Assembly (NCBI GenBank): GCA_041446545.1
Contig: JBGOEJ010000013.1
Location: 1-64,000 of the forward strand
DNA: 64,000 nt
Origin: Fervidibacter canadensis
GTDB taxonomy: Bacteria > Armatimonadota > Fervidibacteria > Fervidibacterales > Fervidibacteraceae
Direction of reading: 5' to 3'
The notes under the pieces were generated by a model. The model was given only the letters and a program-made list of their open reading frames with translations, made no database searches and was not told the DNA's origin. Of this stretch, positions 42,219 through 51,088 are shown piece by piece. Numbering within the stretch: the first letter of the stretch is position 1; the number at the start of each line of letters is the position of its first letter. The translations under genes and the position numbers were made by a program.

Positions 42219-43952
42219 TCAGGTGCGCTCGCCTTCATCGCCGCTTTGCCCTTGGGGTGCTTTGGGTTGGACGGCGACGGTTTTGAAGTGGGTGTAGAGT
42301 GCCAAGCCTTTTTGCCCTTTGGCGGGTCGGACATACTTTGCCCGCGTGTAGTCCACTTCCACCCAGGCGGAAGTGCGGCGACGGCTGTGGTAGGCAGCCA
42401 ATTGGGCGGCTTCCCTGAGAGCGTCAGGTGGGACTTGCTCGTTGCGCTGGCGCACCCGCAACAAAGCGTGGCTACCGGGCGCACCCTTGACATGAAACCA
42501 CAAATCATCAGGGCGAGCCAGCCGAAGGAGTTTTGCGTTGGCGTCGGCGTTGCGACCGACCCAAACCTCGTAACCGCCCGCCACGACATAGCGCAAAAAT
42601 TCGCCATCTCGTTGCGCCATTGGCGATGGCGCTGTATGAACCCTTGCTTCCTCGCGCAACTTTAAAAGTTCGCTTTCGTCTGCGTTTTGCACCCGCTCTA
42701 TCAGTTGGCGCAATTCGTCGGCACGCCGTTGCAATCGCTCCATGACAGAAGGCAATGCGTCGGCGGCGTTTTTGAGTTTGCGATACAAGGCAAAGTAGTG
42801 CTGAGCGGCTTCCGTGACGGTTTGTCCTTCAGGCAAAGGAATGTGGACGGTTTGGGGCGGGTCGGCATCGTAGTCGGTGACGATGGCTTCCGCTGCGCCG
42901 TCGGGGATTTCGTGGGCGAAAGTGAGCAGCAACTCGCCCCATCGGCGATAACGGTCGGCATCCTGAGTTTCTTGCCATCGCTGCCGCAGCGCCTTAAGTT
43001 GCTGCTCCACGCCCTCCAGTTGCCGACGCAGTTCGCCCAGCAAACTTTGCCGGCGTTGCTCAACGGTTTCCTGATGCGCCAACAGGTTCAGCCACTCGGA
43101 AAGTGGCGGACCGAAATGGCGGACGGGTTCGGGATGCGCCGTTGCGATGGGACTTTGACGGCAAGGGAAGGGGTAGCACCAAACGATAACGCCGCTTTCA
43201 TCGCGCCAGACAGTGGGAGCGAATTCTCCCCGCTGCACCGTCTTTTGTAACCATTGCAGGGCACGCCAGAAAGCCTCAGGGTCACTCAATGGCTCGCCGA
43301 TTTGTTCCGCCATCAGCGTTAGCAATGCCTCGCTTATGCCGAAAAAGAGTTTCGCCCAATCGCGGGGTTCGGCGACAGGATGAAGGGTGGCAAGTTGCGA
43401 AAAGTCTTCGTAGGTGACGGTGAGCGGGTTGCGCCGCTCGCCCGTCGGAGGGCGCAAGTAAGGTCTGTTTGGCAAAACCTCGCGGTAGCGGTTGAGGGAG
43501 GAAGGCAAGCGCTTGAGGGCATCTACGATGAGTTGGCTTTCTTCGTCCACCAGAACCAAGTTGCTATGCTTGCCCATGATTTCCGCCCAAAGGGCAAGGC
43601 GTTTCCGTTCGCCCAAGGGCGTGATGGCGACGAAACGCAAAAGGAGCAGGCGGTCAAAGTCCCTTTGCTCGGCATCCACCAACTTTGCGCCTTCCAAGTG
43701 GCGAGAAAGCGTCTCGGTGAAGCGAGTGGTTTCAGGATGCTCAAAAAGTTCGGTTTGGGGCGCTTCGGGACACCAACTGACATGGGCATAGCGGGTATGG
43801 GCAGACAGAATCACCCACACCTTCACACCTCGTCCTTGCAGCAGCAAAGCGATTTGAAAGGGAGCAATGGGACGAATTCGGCGCACCGTTGCCCCTTGAA
43901 ACGCCCGAAGTTCATGGACGACGGCGGCGAGCATGAAACTGTCCACCAACAT
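42219..43952 (-). CDS. rqcH: Rqc2/RqcH (NFACT) ribosome quality-control protein
   Basis: 577 residues. NFACT-N domain at about 1-200 (SFMLAAVVHELRAFQGATVRRI; PLGERKRLALWAEIMGKHSNLVL), followed by helix-hairpin-helix and coiled-coil regions and the C-terminal NFACT-R RNA-binding domain (YEVWVGRNADANAKLLRLARPDDLWFHVKGAPGSHALLR). In bacteria RqcH binds stalled 50S subunits and adds alanine tails. The C-terminal basic tail is short. Start ATG 43952; the upstream 121 bp to the Rrf2 gene includes a degenerate copy of the palindromic repeat (44015-44038). Confidence 0.92.
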   Translation of the reverse strand: MLVDSFMLAAVVHELRAFQGATVRRIRPIAPFQIALLLQGRGVKVWVILSAHTRYAHVSWCPEAPQTELFEHPETTRFTETLSRHLEGAKLVDAEQRDFDRLLLLRFVAITPLGERKRLALWAEIMGKHSNLVLVDEESQLIVDALKRLPSSLNRYREVLPNRPYLRPPTGERRNPLTVTYEDFSQLATLHPVAEPRDWAKLFFGISEALLTLMAEQIGEPLSDPEAFWRALQWLQKTVQRGEFAPTVWRDESGVIVWCYPFPCRQSPIATAHPEPVRHFGPPLSEWLNLLAHQETVEQRRQSLLGELRRQLEGVEQQLKALRQRWQETQDADRYRRWGELLLTFAHEIPDGAAEAIVTDYDADPPQTVHIPLPEGQTVTEAAQHYFALYRKLKNAADALPSVMERLQRRADELRQLIERVQNADESELLKLREEARVHTAPSPMAQRDGEFLRYVVAGGYEVWVGRNADANAKLLRLARPDDLWFHVKGAPGSHALLRVRQRNEQVPPDALREAAQLAAYHSRRRTSAWVEVDYTRAKYVRPAKGQKGLALYTHFKTVAVQPKAPQGQSGDEGERT

Positions 43953-44073
43953 GGCAATTGTCCTTCCCGCAAAGTTTCAGGCGGCGAATTTCTCCGACCG
44001 ACGGAAAAAGCCTATCGGAGCGACGATAAGCCACAACGAACAAAACCTGCCTTGACATAGCGTTTCGCACCCG

Positions 44074-44514
44074 TCAGATGTAAAACATCAGCGGTCGCTT
44101 CATCCGTCGCTCTCGTTCCCATGCGCAGACTTGGGCGAGGGTGATCGCCCGAAGCGTCTCTTCCATCGCTTGTCGCAATCGCTTCCAAACTTCCGTGACA
44201 CCCGAAGTTTGCGCCCGTTCCCGCAACGCCGCATCGGTAGGCTCGGCGTCCAAAATCGGTCCTTCCAACGCCTCCAAGATTTCCAACACGGTGATTTGAC
44301 TGGCGGGTCGTCCCAAGGTGTAGCCGCCCCGAACGCCTCGTTGGCTTCGGACTAATCCTGCCCGCTTGAGCGGCATCATCAATTGCTCCAGATACTCTTC
44401 AGGGATGCCTTGGCTTTCCGAGATTTCGCGCACTTGCACCCTCCCTTGCCGCTCCCGTAACCCTAACTCCACCATCGCCATCAACCCATACCAAGCCCGC
44501 GTGGAAACCCGCAT
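44074..44514 (-). CDS. Rrf2-family transcriptional regulator lacking the Fe-S cysteine cluster
   Basis: 146 residues. A winged helix-turn-helix (VREISESQGIPEEYLEQLMMPLKRAGLVRSQRGVRGGYTL) is typical of IscR/Rrf2 proteins. The three-Cys cluster that would bind an Fe-S centre is absent from the usual loop (only one Cys, near the C-terminus), so it probably senses something else or acts constitutively. It is divergent from the SPOR-domain gene 92 bp away and could regulate it or itself. Start ATG has AAAAGGAGGCG upstream. Confidence 0.9.
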   Translation of the reverse strand: MRVSTRAWYGLMAMVELGLRERQGRVQVREISESQGIPEEYLEQLMMPLKRAGLVRSQRGVRGGYTLGRPASQITVLEILEALEGPILDAEPTDAALRERAQTSGVTEVWKRLRQAMEETLRAITLAQVCAWERERRMKRPLMFYI

Positions 44515-44606
44515 CGCCTTCGCCTCCTTTTGACCGTTTCAAGGCAAGTATGGCAGCAAAGCAAGAAGGCGCTACAATCTTGGCGGCGTGTTCGGAGGGA
44601 TCAAGC

Positions 44607-45302
44607 ATGCGACAGGGCAGTGAAACGAAGTTGGTGGCAGCGTTCGTCATCGGTGCAGTCGTGAGTTTCCTGATTGGGCTGTATGTGCTGGGACCGCTGT
44701 TCAGTCACCGACCGCCGAAACCGTTAGAGGTGCGGCAACCTGATCACCCGTCATCCAACTTATTGGCGAGCGCCGACCAGAACGCTATTTTGCGGCGGGA
44801 TGTGGACGGCGTGCCTGAGCATACGACCGTCGTCATAGAACCGCTGACCCGTCCTGCCGAAACCATGCCGACGCCCTCGCCTCGTCCCTCGGAACCGTCT
44901 CTCTCTGAACCGTCCCAACCTGCGCCTTCCCCACCAAGTCGCTTTTCCGAACCGTCCCAACCAGAAGTCTCTCCGCCTGCCGCGCCCGAAGGTGTAGCGC
45001 CCCAGCCAACACCGTCTCCGCCCACCCCTTCCGATTTGCCGCCTCCGACCTCAGGCGAGCGGCGCTATCGGGTTCGCACGGGCGTTTTTAGTAACCCTGA
45101 AAACGCCGACCGATTGATGGCTGCCCTCGCCGAACAAGGTTATCACCCTTTCAAAGTGGAAGAGAAGACGCCCTCAGGCGAAACCCGCTACCGCGTCTAC
45201 GCAGGGGCAACGGATGACCGTGACAGTGCTGAGCGGCTCAAGCAAGAACTGGCAGACAAAGGCTTCGCTGCCGTCGTGGAGGAGGTCTCTGGCAGGCGAT
45301 GA
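44607..45302 (+). CDS. SPOR-domain membrane protein
   Basis: 231 residues. One transmembrane helix (about 9-31), then a long Pro/Ser/Glu-rich linker (about 70-150, PSEPSLSEPSQPAPS-type repeats), then a C-terminal SPOR domain (about 155-228, RYRVRTGVFSNPENADRLMAALAEQGYHPF). SPOR domains bind denuded peptidoglycan glycans, commonly at the division septum. Start ATG 44607 follows GGAGGGATCAAGC, so the preceding 19 residues are excluded. ATGA overlap with yajC indicates coupling. Confidence 0.85.
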   Translation: MRQGSETKLVAAFVIGAVVSFLIGLYVLGPLFSHRPPKPLEVRQPDHPSSNLLASADQNAILRRDVDGVPEHTTVVIEPLTRPAETMPTPSPRPSEPSLSEPSQPAPSPPSRFSEPSQPEVSPPAAPEGVAPQPTPSPPTPSDLPPPTSGERRYRVRTGVFSNPENADRLMAALAEQGYHPFKVEEKTPSGETRYRVYAGATDDRDSAERLKQELADKGFAAVVEEVSGRR

Positions 45303-45613
45303 ATTGGGAACAATTGGTGCCAATGTTTGGTTGGCTGTTGCTTTGGCTGGTGTTGCTTTGGGTGCTCATCGTCCTTCCGCAGCAGCGTCGCCAAAAGGAG
45401 CGTGACCAGTTCCTCAACTCGCTCAAGCCCGGCGATGAAGTGGCGACGAGCGGGGGCATTTGTGGACGGATTCTGAGCGTGGATGGCGATACGGTGACAC
45501 TCCGCATCGCCGATGGCGTGGACATTAAAGTCCTCAAATCGGGCATCGCCCGCCGATTGGAAAAGGAGGAAGCCGAGAAACTCCGCAGCGTCCTGCGCAA
45601 AGGGGGACGGTAA
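45299..45613 (+). CDS. yajC: preprotein translocase subunit YajC
   Basis: 104 residues. A single N-terminal transmembrane helix (about 9-27) precedes the YajC cytoplasmic domain with LPQQRRQKERDQFLNSLKPGDEVATSGGICGRILSVDGDTVTLRI. YajC associates with SecDF and the SecYEG translocon at the inner membrane. It overlaps the SPOR gene (ATGA at 45299-45302), and NAD(P)HX repair follows 6 nt later. No secD or secF is next to it. Confidence 0.94.
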   Translation: MNWEQLVPMFGWLLLWLVLLWVLIVLPQQRRQKERDQFLNSLKPGDEVATSGGICGRILSVDGDTVTLRIADGVDIKVLKSGIARRLEKEEAEKLRSVLRKGGR

Positions 45614-45619
45614 CAAAGC

Positions 45620-47251
45620 GTGCTCCCGTTGGTCACCGCCTCAGAAAGCCGCCAGTTAGACCAACTCGCCGAACAAGCCGGTGTCCCTTCCATCGTGTTG
45701 ATGGAGAACGCCGCATTAAGGTTGGCAGAAGTTGTCCAGCAGCACTTTGAGTTAGACCCGCCCAAACGCATCGTCGTCGTTTGTGGTAAGGGCAACAATG
45801 GTGGTGATGGGTTAGCACTGGCGCGTCACCTGCACAACATTGGCTTTTCCGTCCAAGCCTTTTTGCTCGCCGACCCTAACGAGTTGAAAGGCGATGCTGC
45901 TATCAACTTCCGCGCTGCCACGCAACTTGGCGTCCCTGTCCAACCTCTCCCGTCGCCAGAGGACCTTTGTCACCTCATTGAGCCGTTGCGTCGTGCTGAT
46001 TTGGTCGTGGACGCCTTGTTAGGCACGGGCATAGTGGGCGAAGTTCGGGGCATCTCCGCCGACGCTATTCCACTCCTCAACGAACACGCCTGCCGCATTC
46101 TTTCCGTAGATGTGCCGTCAGGCATCAACAGTGACACGGGTGAAGTCTGTGGCGTGGCAGTCAGAGCCGATGCGACGGTGACCTTGGGCGCTATCAAATT
46201 GGGTTTGATGCTTTTTCCTGCTGCCGATTATGTCGGCGATTTGTTCGTCGGTTCGTTGGGCGTCCCTGAAACGCTTTTTGCCTCCCTGAACATTCGCAGG
46301 TTCGTGACGACGCACGAGTTGGTGGCGCAAGCATTGCCGCCCCGCCATCCCAATTCGCACAAGGGCAATTACGGGCGGGTGTTGGTCGTCGGCGGTGCGC
46401 CCGGCATGACGGGCGCTGCCCTTTTGGCGGGCAAGGCGGCGTTGCGCAGCGGTGCAGGTTTGGTGCAAGTCGCCTTACCGAAAAGCCTCAACCTCGCCGC
46501 CGAAGCGGCGGCGTTGGAAGTGATGAGTTTCCCGCTGCCTGAAACGGATGCTGGCACTATTGCTCCCGAAGCCCTCAGTGCCCTGACGCCCCGCCTTGAT
46601 TGGGCGGATGTCATTGCCGTCGGTTGTGGGATTTCCCGCCACGAGCGGACGCAAACTTTCGTCCGACAACTGGTCGCCCAAGTGGACAAACCGATGCTCA
46701 TTGACGCCGACGGATTGATAGCGCTCGCAGGGCACACCGACTTGCTCCGAAAGCGTCAAGCCTTGACGGTTTTGACGCCTCACCCAGGTGAAATGGCAGC
46801 GTTGTTGAAAACGACGACCGAGGAAGTGCAGCGGGATCGGGTCGGGATCGCTTTGCATGCTACCGAAACTTTCCACGCTATCGTTGTCCTCAAAGGCGCT
46901 CGGACAATTGTCGCCGCTCCCGATGGTGCACTTTTTGTCAACCCGACGGGCAATGCAGGAATGGCGACGGGCGGGATGGGCGATGTTTTGACGGGCATCG
47001 TTGCCTCTTTACTGGCGCAAAGGCTTTGTCGCTCCCTCACGGTGACACCTGTGGAAGCGGTCGCTGCGGCAGTTTTCCTTCACGGCTTGGCGGGTGACAT
47101 CGCCAGTTGGGAGAAAGGCGAGACGGCGTTAGTGGCGGGCGATTTGCTGGAGCATTTACCGCGAGCGATTTTAGAACCCGAACTTTCGCAACCGATCACC
47201 CTTCGTCCCCTCAGCCCTTTCGTCCGCTTCGTCCTGCGCTACCGCCGATGA
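45620..47251 (+). CDS. nnr: bifunctional NAD(P)H-hydrate epimerase / ADP-dependent dehydratase (Nnr)
   Basis: 543 residues. YjeF-N epimerase domain (about 1-215: MENAALRLAEVV, VCGKGNNGGDGLALARHL, DVPSGINSDTGE) and YjeF-C ribokinase-like dehydratase (about 225-520: NSHKGNYGRVLVVGGAPGMTGAALLAGKAALRSGAGL, DADGL, TPHPGEMAAL, NAGMATGGMGDVLTGI). It repairs hydrated NADH and NADPH. GTG 45620 is 6 nt after the yajC stop with AGGGGGACGG upstream. The order SPOR-yajC-nnr is a single plus-strand operon. Confidence 0.93.
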   Translation: MLPLVTASESRQLDQLAEQAGVPSIVLMENAALRLAEVVQQHFELDPPKRIVVVCGKGNNGGDGLALARHLHNIGFSVQAFLLADPNELKGDAAINFRAATQLGVPVQPLPSPEDLCHLIEPLRRADLVVDALLGTGIVGEVRGISADAIPLLNEHACRILSVDVPSGINSDTGEVCGVAVRADATVTLGAIKLGLMLFPAADYVGDLFVGSLGVPETLFASLNIRRFVTTHELVAQALPPRHPNSHKGNYGRVLVVGGAPGMTGAALLAGKAALRSGAGLVQVALPKSLNLAAEAAALEVMSFPLPETDAGTIAPEALSALTPRLDWADVIAVGCGISRHERTQTFVRQLVAQVDKPMLIDADGLIALAGHTDLLRKRQALTVLTPHPGEMAALLKTTTEEVQRDRVGIALHATETFHAIVVLKGARTIVAAPDGALFVNPTGNAGMATGGMGDVLTGIVASLLAQRLCRSLTVTPVEAVAAAVFLHGLAGDIASWEKGETALVAGDLLEHLPRAILEPELSQPITLRPLSPFVRFVLRYRR

Positions 47252-47257
47252 CACCCT

Positions 47258-48745
47258 TCAGCAGGGCTTCGTGCCCTCATTTTTGCCCTGCTGTTTGCGC
47301 GCCGTCACCCGCACGACGATGCGGTTGCCCTTGCGGAAGGGTTTGCCGATGGCGATGGGACGGTCGTTGTGCCAAATCAGCAACGGACCCTGCAAGGGCA
47401 AGATGTCGCCGACTTGCAACTGCGGCAAACGGCGCAGCAGGATCGGTTCGCCTCGCCAACCGCATCGCAACGGGATGGCGACATGGTGGGAAAGGGGCGT
47501 GGCGGATGGCATCGTCCCTGTCCGTCGTTGCCGTTTGGAAAAGCCCGACAGCGTTTCGGCAGGCAACAGCCATTGCACCACACCCGTTTCGTCGCCAACT
47601 TGCAACCGATGGGAAAGCAGCAACGCCCCGCCGTTTTCGCTGAAAAGGGTTGCGGCTTGCTCCGTCCAGTCGCCCACAAACAACTGCGTCAAGCGCAACT
47701 CCATCCGCTCCCCAATTTGTGCCCAAGCCACTGCGTAAGCCTCGGCGAAGGTCGCCAGCAACCCTCGCAAGAGGGCTTGCTCTAAGGGCGTCCACCCTTC
47801 GGAAGGGCGCTCAACGCTTTGCCCAGGTCCGCCCAGCCAACGGTCCATCAACCGCAAGGCGGTGGAACGGCTTAGACTCAGCAGCCAAACACCTCGCCCG
47901 AGGACCTGAAAGGCTGCCGCCACACTCCAACTGTAGTCACGCCGCAAAAAATGAGCGCATGAATCCTTCTCCAACCGCAAGGGTGAAAGGTGAATGCCCA
48001 TCCGAACCCGCATCAGTAGCAACTGGTTCAGAGTCATCGGGAAACGCTCATGGACTTGCTGCAGTAGCACATAAACGCTTCGCCCCAATCGGTCAGGGTT
48101 GGCAAAGTCGTAGCGGGCGATAGACTGGCGGGGCTGGACGATGCGCTGGGCGACAAAAAACGATGCCGTTTTATCCTTCGGCATCTCGTCGCCGGGCGTC
48201 AACGCAATTTCCAACTGCAGCGCTCCTGCCTCGGTCTCCATCGGGATAACCAACCTCTGAAAATCGTTCTGCGAAAGCAAAATGCCACGGCGCATCGTCA
48301 GTTCGGGGGGCGAAATCATGCAAACTTTGCCTGCTGCTTCCAAGTGCATCGCCGCCCGACCCGCCAAGGTGTTGGCGATTTCCTGAAGCGCACTGCGGGC
48401 TAACTCGCTCTCCTGCAAAAAGTCGCTGATGGGCAAATTGCTGTCCAACTCTTCACCCAGCATCTGTTGCAGGAGCCGAAATGCCGTCCGGTAACTCAGC
48501 CCCAAAAGCACCAAACCTTTCAGAGCCCCATCCAAGCCGATGGCGATGGTGATGTCCTCTTCGGTGTAGGCGGAGCGGATGAGCGACGGGGTGCCTCGTC
48601 TCGCTCGCAGTTCCATTAGCCCCTCCAGCGTCTCGGCAGCGGCGCGAAGGATGGGATTGGCGACTTCGGCATACCACGCCGCAATGTGGTGGATGTCCCC
48701 CGCAGACAAAGAAGGCGTTCCCCGCTCCGTTTGCAACCCCCTCAC
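47258..48745 (-). CDS. CheX-FliM fusion: flagellar-switch-type protein with N-terminal phosphatase domain
   Basis: 495 residues. An N-terminal CheX-like domain (about 55-195) has the phosphatase signature E122-x-x-N125 in LQEIANTLAG and the ISPPELTM segment; it should hydrolyse CheY-P. A FliM middle domain follows (about 205-400: LLQQVHERFPMTLNQLLL, RLMDRWLGGPGQ). The C-terminal SpoA domain of FliN/FliM type is at about 420-490 (ILPLQGPLLIWHNDRPIAIG). The usual N-terminal CheY-P-binding motif of FliM is replaced by the phosphatase domain. GTG start overlaps the cheR stop (GTGA). It is the last gene of the operon; other flagellar genes are not visible. Confidence 0.85.
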   Translation of the reverse strand: MRGLQTERGTPSLSAGDIHHIAAWYAEVANPILRAAAETLEGLMELRARRGTPSLIRSAYTEEDITIAIGLDGALKGLVLLGLSYRTAFRLLQQMLGEELDSNLPISDFLQESELARSALQEIANTLAGRAAMHLEAAGKVCMISPPELTMRRGILLSQNDFQRLVIPMETEAGALQLEIALTPGDEMPKDKTASFFVAQRIVQPRQSIARYDFANPDRLGRSVYVLLQQVHERFPMTLNQLLLMRVRMGIHLSPLRLEKDSCAHFLRRDYSWSVAAAFQVLGRGVWLLSLSRSTALRLMDRWLGGPGQSVERPSEGWTPLEQALLRGLLATFAEAYAVAWAQIGERMELRLTQLFVGDWTEQAATLFSENGGALLLSHRLQVGDETGVVQWLLPAETLSGFSKRQRRTGTMPSATPLSHHVAIPLRCGWRGEPILLRRLPQLQVGDILPLQGPLLIWHNDRPIAIGKPFRKGNRIVVRVTARKQQGKNEGTKPC

Positions 48746-49521
48746 CTCTCACCGACCCGCCGATAAAAACCGAATTGCAAAGGCATAAAGCCATACGCCG
48801 ACGGTGAAAGCAAAACTTCTGACGCCCCCAAAAACAACACCCCGCCGTCCACCAGCGCCCGCGCAAAGCCGTAAAAGATTTTCGGCTTGACTTCCGAGCG
48901 GAAGTAAATCAACAAGTTGCGGCAGACCAAAAGGTGAATATCCGTCGGGTAAGGGTCGCTCAGCAAGTTCAGCCGTTCAAACCGCACCATTTTCCGCAAT
49001 GCTTCAGGCACGATTAACCGACCATCGCTCACGACGAACAGCATCCGATAAGTCGGCGGGATTTCCTGCAAGTCGCTGGCGGGATACTCCGCCCGTTTGG
49101 CTTGCCGCAGCGCTGCCTCGTCTATGTCCGTCGCCAAGATGGCGTGATTGCCTTTGGGATCAAGGCGATGGAGCAATGCTGCCAGCGAGTATGGCTCTTT
49201 GCCGACGGAGCAACCCGCACTCCAAACTTGCAACCGTTTGAACCGTTTCAGCAAGTCGGGCAAAACTTCCCGCTCCAAACTCACCCACATCGTTGGGTCG
49301 CGGAAAAACTGCGTGACATTGATGCCCAAACTGTCCAACAGCGCTTGGCGCAAAGAGGCATCTCTGCGCAGGGCTGCCAATAACGCGTCCATGTCTGCTA
49401 AACCACACCGCTGCAGAAAACCCGTCATCAACCGTTGCAACTGCGACGGATGATAAGCCCTCAAATCCAACCCGAGCCATCGGCTAAGTTGGTCAATCTG
49501 CCAGTCCGTCAACGCCATCAC
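48742..49521 (-). CDS. cheR: chemotaxis protein methyltransferase CheR
   Basis: 259 residues. An N-terminal four-helix CheR domain (about 1-70) is joined to the methyltransferase domain with WSAGCSVGKEPYSLAALLHRL (motif I) and ILATDIDEAALRQAKRAEY; VCRNLLIYF is the later motif. It methylates glutamates of the chemoreceptor using SAM. Overlaps cheB by ATGA at its start and the FliM-like gene at its end, so the operon is tightly coupled. Confidence 0.95.
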   Translation of the reverse strand: MMALTDWQIDQLSRWLGLDLRAYHPSQLQRLMTGFLQRCGLADMDALLAALRRDASLRQALLDSLGINVTQFFRDPTMWVSLEREVLPDLLKRFKRLQVWSAGCSVGKEPYSLAALLHRLDPKGNHAILATDIDEAALRQAKRAEYPASDLQEIPPTYRMLFVVSDGRLIVPEALRKMVRFERLNLLSDPYPTDIHLLVCRNLLIYFRSEVKPKIFYGFARALVDGGVLFLGASEVLLSPSAYGFMPLQFGFYRRVGER

Positions 49522-50585
49522 CCGCTTCGCTCCCCGATAAGGTTCACCGCTCCGACGACGGCGCGGATGATTTGCGTCAGGCGTTGTGGCAACCGCTCTA
49601 ACGGGACGCTCTCTTGAGCGGCGCCCAACTTCAATGCTGATTCGGGCATGCTTGGAATGGTGCAGGTTTCAGGCGCTTGCACTAAGGTTCGCCCACCTCG
49701 CTCCCGAACCGTTAGCAATCCGATGGCACCGTCGCTCCCCATCCCTGTCATCACACAACCCACACATCGTTCCCCGAAAATATGGGCAGCGCTATCCAAA
49801 GTTTTGTCGGCAGCGGGACGGACGCCGTGTAACGGCGGCGATTGATCTAACCGCAACCGACCGCCCCGTTCCACCAGCAAATGGAAACCCGACGGCGCCA
49901 AGTAAACCTGCTGAGGTCGGATGACTTCCCCATCCTGCACTTCTTTGACAGGCAAGGCGGAAACTTGGTTCAGGTTGTCGGCGAAAAATTTCGTGAAGCC
50001 GACAGGCATGTGCTGCACCAGCAAGACAGCGGCGGGCAAGTCGGGTGGCAATTGCGATAGGACATAGCGAACCGTCGCAGGTCCGCCTGTAGACGCTGCG
50101 AGGACAACGATTGCCCACTCGTTGGGCACGGCAGAAACGGTCGGCACAATCCGACGGGGCGGTGTCAAAAGCACTCGCAACTTCGCCCTCGCTGCCGCCT
50201 TGACTTTTGCTACCAATTCATCGCGGATTTTGTGGGCGTCCAGAGAGATAGAACCCGACGGCTTAGCGATGAAATCCACCGCTCCCAACTGCAGCGCCCG
50301 CAGGGTCACTTCGGCGCCCCCTTTCGTCAAGGCACTGACCATCACGACAGGCGTCGGGCACTCTTGCATCAACCGCTCCAGCGCTATTAACCCGTCCATG
50401 ACGGGCATTTCCACATCCAGCGTCACGACGGATGGGCGCAGGGTCTTCACAACTTCCAACGCTTCCAAACCGTTGCTTGCTGTCCCGATGACCTCAATTT
50501 CGGCGTCTTCGTTGAGCATTCGTGCGATAACCATTCGCATAAAGGCGGAATCGTCCACGACGACGACTTTGCACCAGCGTTCCAT
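49518..50585 (-). CDS. cheB: chemotaxis response regulator methylesterase CheB
   Basis: 355 residues. The receiver domain has phospho-acceptor D57 (VTLDVEMP) with KPSGSIS at the linker. The methylesterase domain has the Ser-His-Asp triad: S165 in AASTGG, H192 in VQHMP and D285 in MGSDGAIG. CheB removes methyl groups from (and may deamidate) receptors; the CheD deamidase of the same operon would share the latter role. ATG 50585 follows AGGAGGCGAAG at a rather long distance. The gap to cheY holds the AGCGACTGG repeats. Confidence 0.95.
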   Translation of the reverse strand: MERWCKVVVVDDSAFMRMVIARMLNEDAEIEVIGTASNGLEALEVVKTLRPSVVTLDVEMPVMDGLIALERLMQECPTPVVMVSALTKGGAEVTLRALQLGAVDFIAKPSGSISLDAHKIRDELVAKVKAAARAKLRVLLTPPRRIVPTVSAVPNEWAIVVLAASTGGPATVRYVLSQLPPDLPAAVLLVQHMPVGFTKFFADNLNQVSALPVKEVQDGEVIRPQQVYLAPSGFHLLVERGGRLRLDQSPPLHGVRPAADKTLDSAAHIFGERCVGCVMTGMGSDGAIGLLTVRERGGRTLVQAPETCTIPSMPESALKLGAAQESVPLERLPQRLTQIIRAVVGAVNLIGERSG

Positions 50586-50609
50586 CACCGCTCTTCGCCT
50601 CCTGACAGC

Positions 50610-50684
50610 AGCGACTGGTGATTGGTTAACGGTAACGGGTAACGATTGGTCGTTTCCCTCTCGCCATTCGCCAGTCGCTACTGG
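50610..50684. repeat. AGCGACTGG-type short repeats between cheB and cheY
   Basis: AGCGACTGGTGATTGGTTAA and AACGGGTAACGATTGG units at 50610-50650, with the reverse complement TCGCCATTCGCCAGTCGC at 50661-50678, overlapping the cheY stop. They resemble the units at 8885-9004 and 57228-57388. The unit order would permit a hairpin in the transcript that could tune expression of cheB and distal genes. Confidence 0.55.
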
Positions 50685-51049
50685 CGGTCGTTGCCTTGCA
50701 GCCAACGCTGGACAACCTGCTTGATTTGGTCGGGTTGGAAGGGCTTGACGACGAAATCTTTCGCTCCCGCTTGCAACGCCTGCATGACGACACTCTCTTG
50801 CCCCAACGCGCTGACCATGATGACCTGTGCTGAAGCGTCCTGCGCCACGATGGCTTTCAACGCCGCCAAGCCGTCCATTTCGGGCATGGTAATGTCCATC
50901 AGCACCAAATCGGGGCGATGGGCGTTAAATTGCTGAACGGCTTCAGCGCCATTGGCAGCCTCTATGACCTCCAAACCCAACTCCTCCAGCGCCTTGCGCA
51001 ACTTCATGCGGATGAAGGCGGCATCATCGGCGATGAGCACCTTCGCCAT
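50678..51049 (-). CDS. cheY: chemotaxis response regulator CheY
   Basis: 123-residue single receiver domain. Phospho-acceptor D52 (VLMDITMPEMDG), acidic pair D8-D9, the Thr/Ser position in VSALG and the Lys in VVKPFQ are all in place. No output domain, so it acts as diffusible signal between CheA and the motor or switch. ATG 51049 has GGAGGGTAACG upstream. It follows the CheC-CheD gene, whose product is predicted to be its phosphatase. Confidence 0.95.
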   Translation of the reverse strand: MAKVLIADDAAFIRMKLRKALEELGLEVIEAANGAEAVQQFNAHRPDLVLMDITMPEMDGLAALKAIVAQDASAQVIMVSALGQESVVMQALQAGAKDFVVKPFQPDQIKQVVQRWLQGNDRQ

Positions 51050-51088
51050 CTCGTTACCCTCCATCGCAACCCTTGTGGCTCGGCGAAT

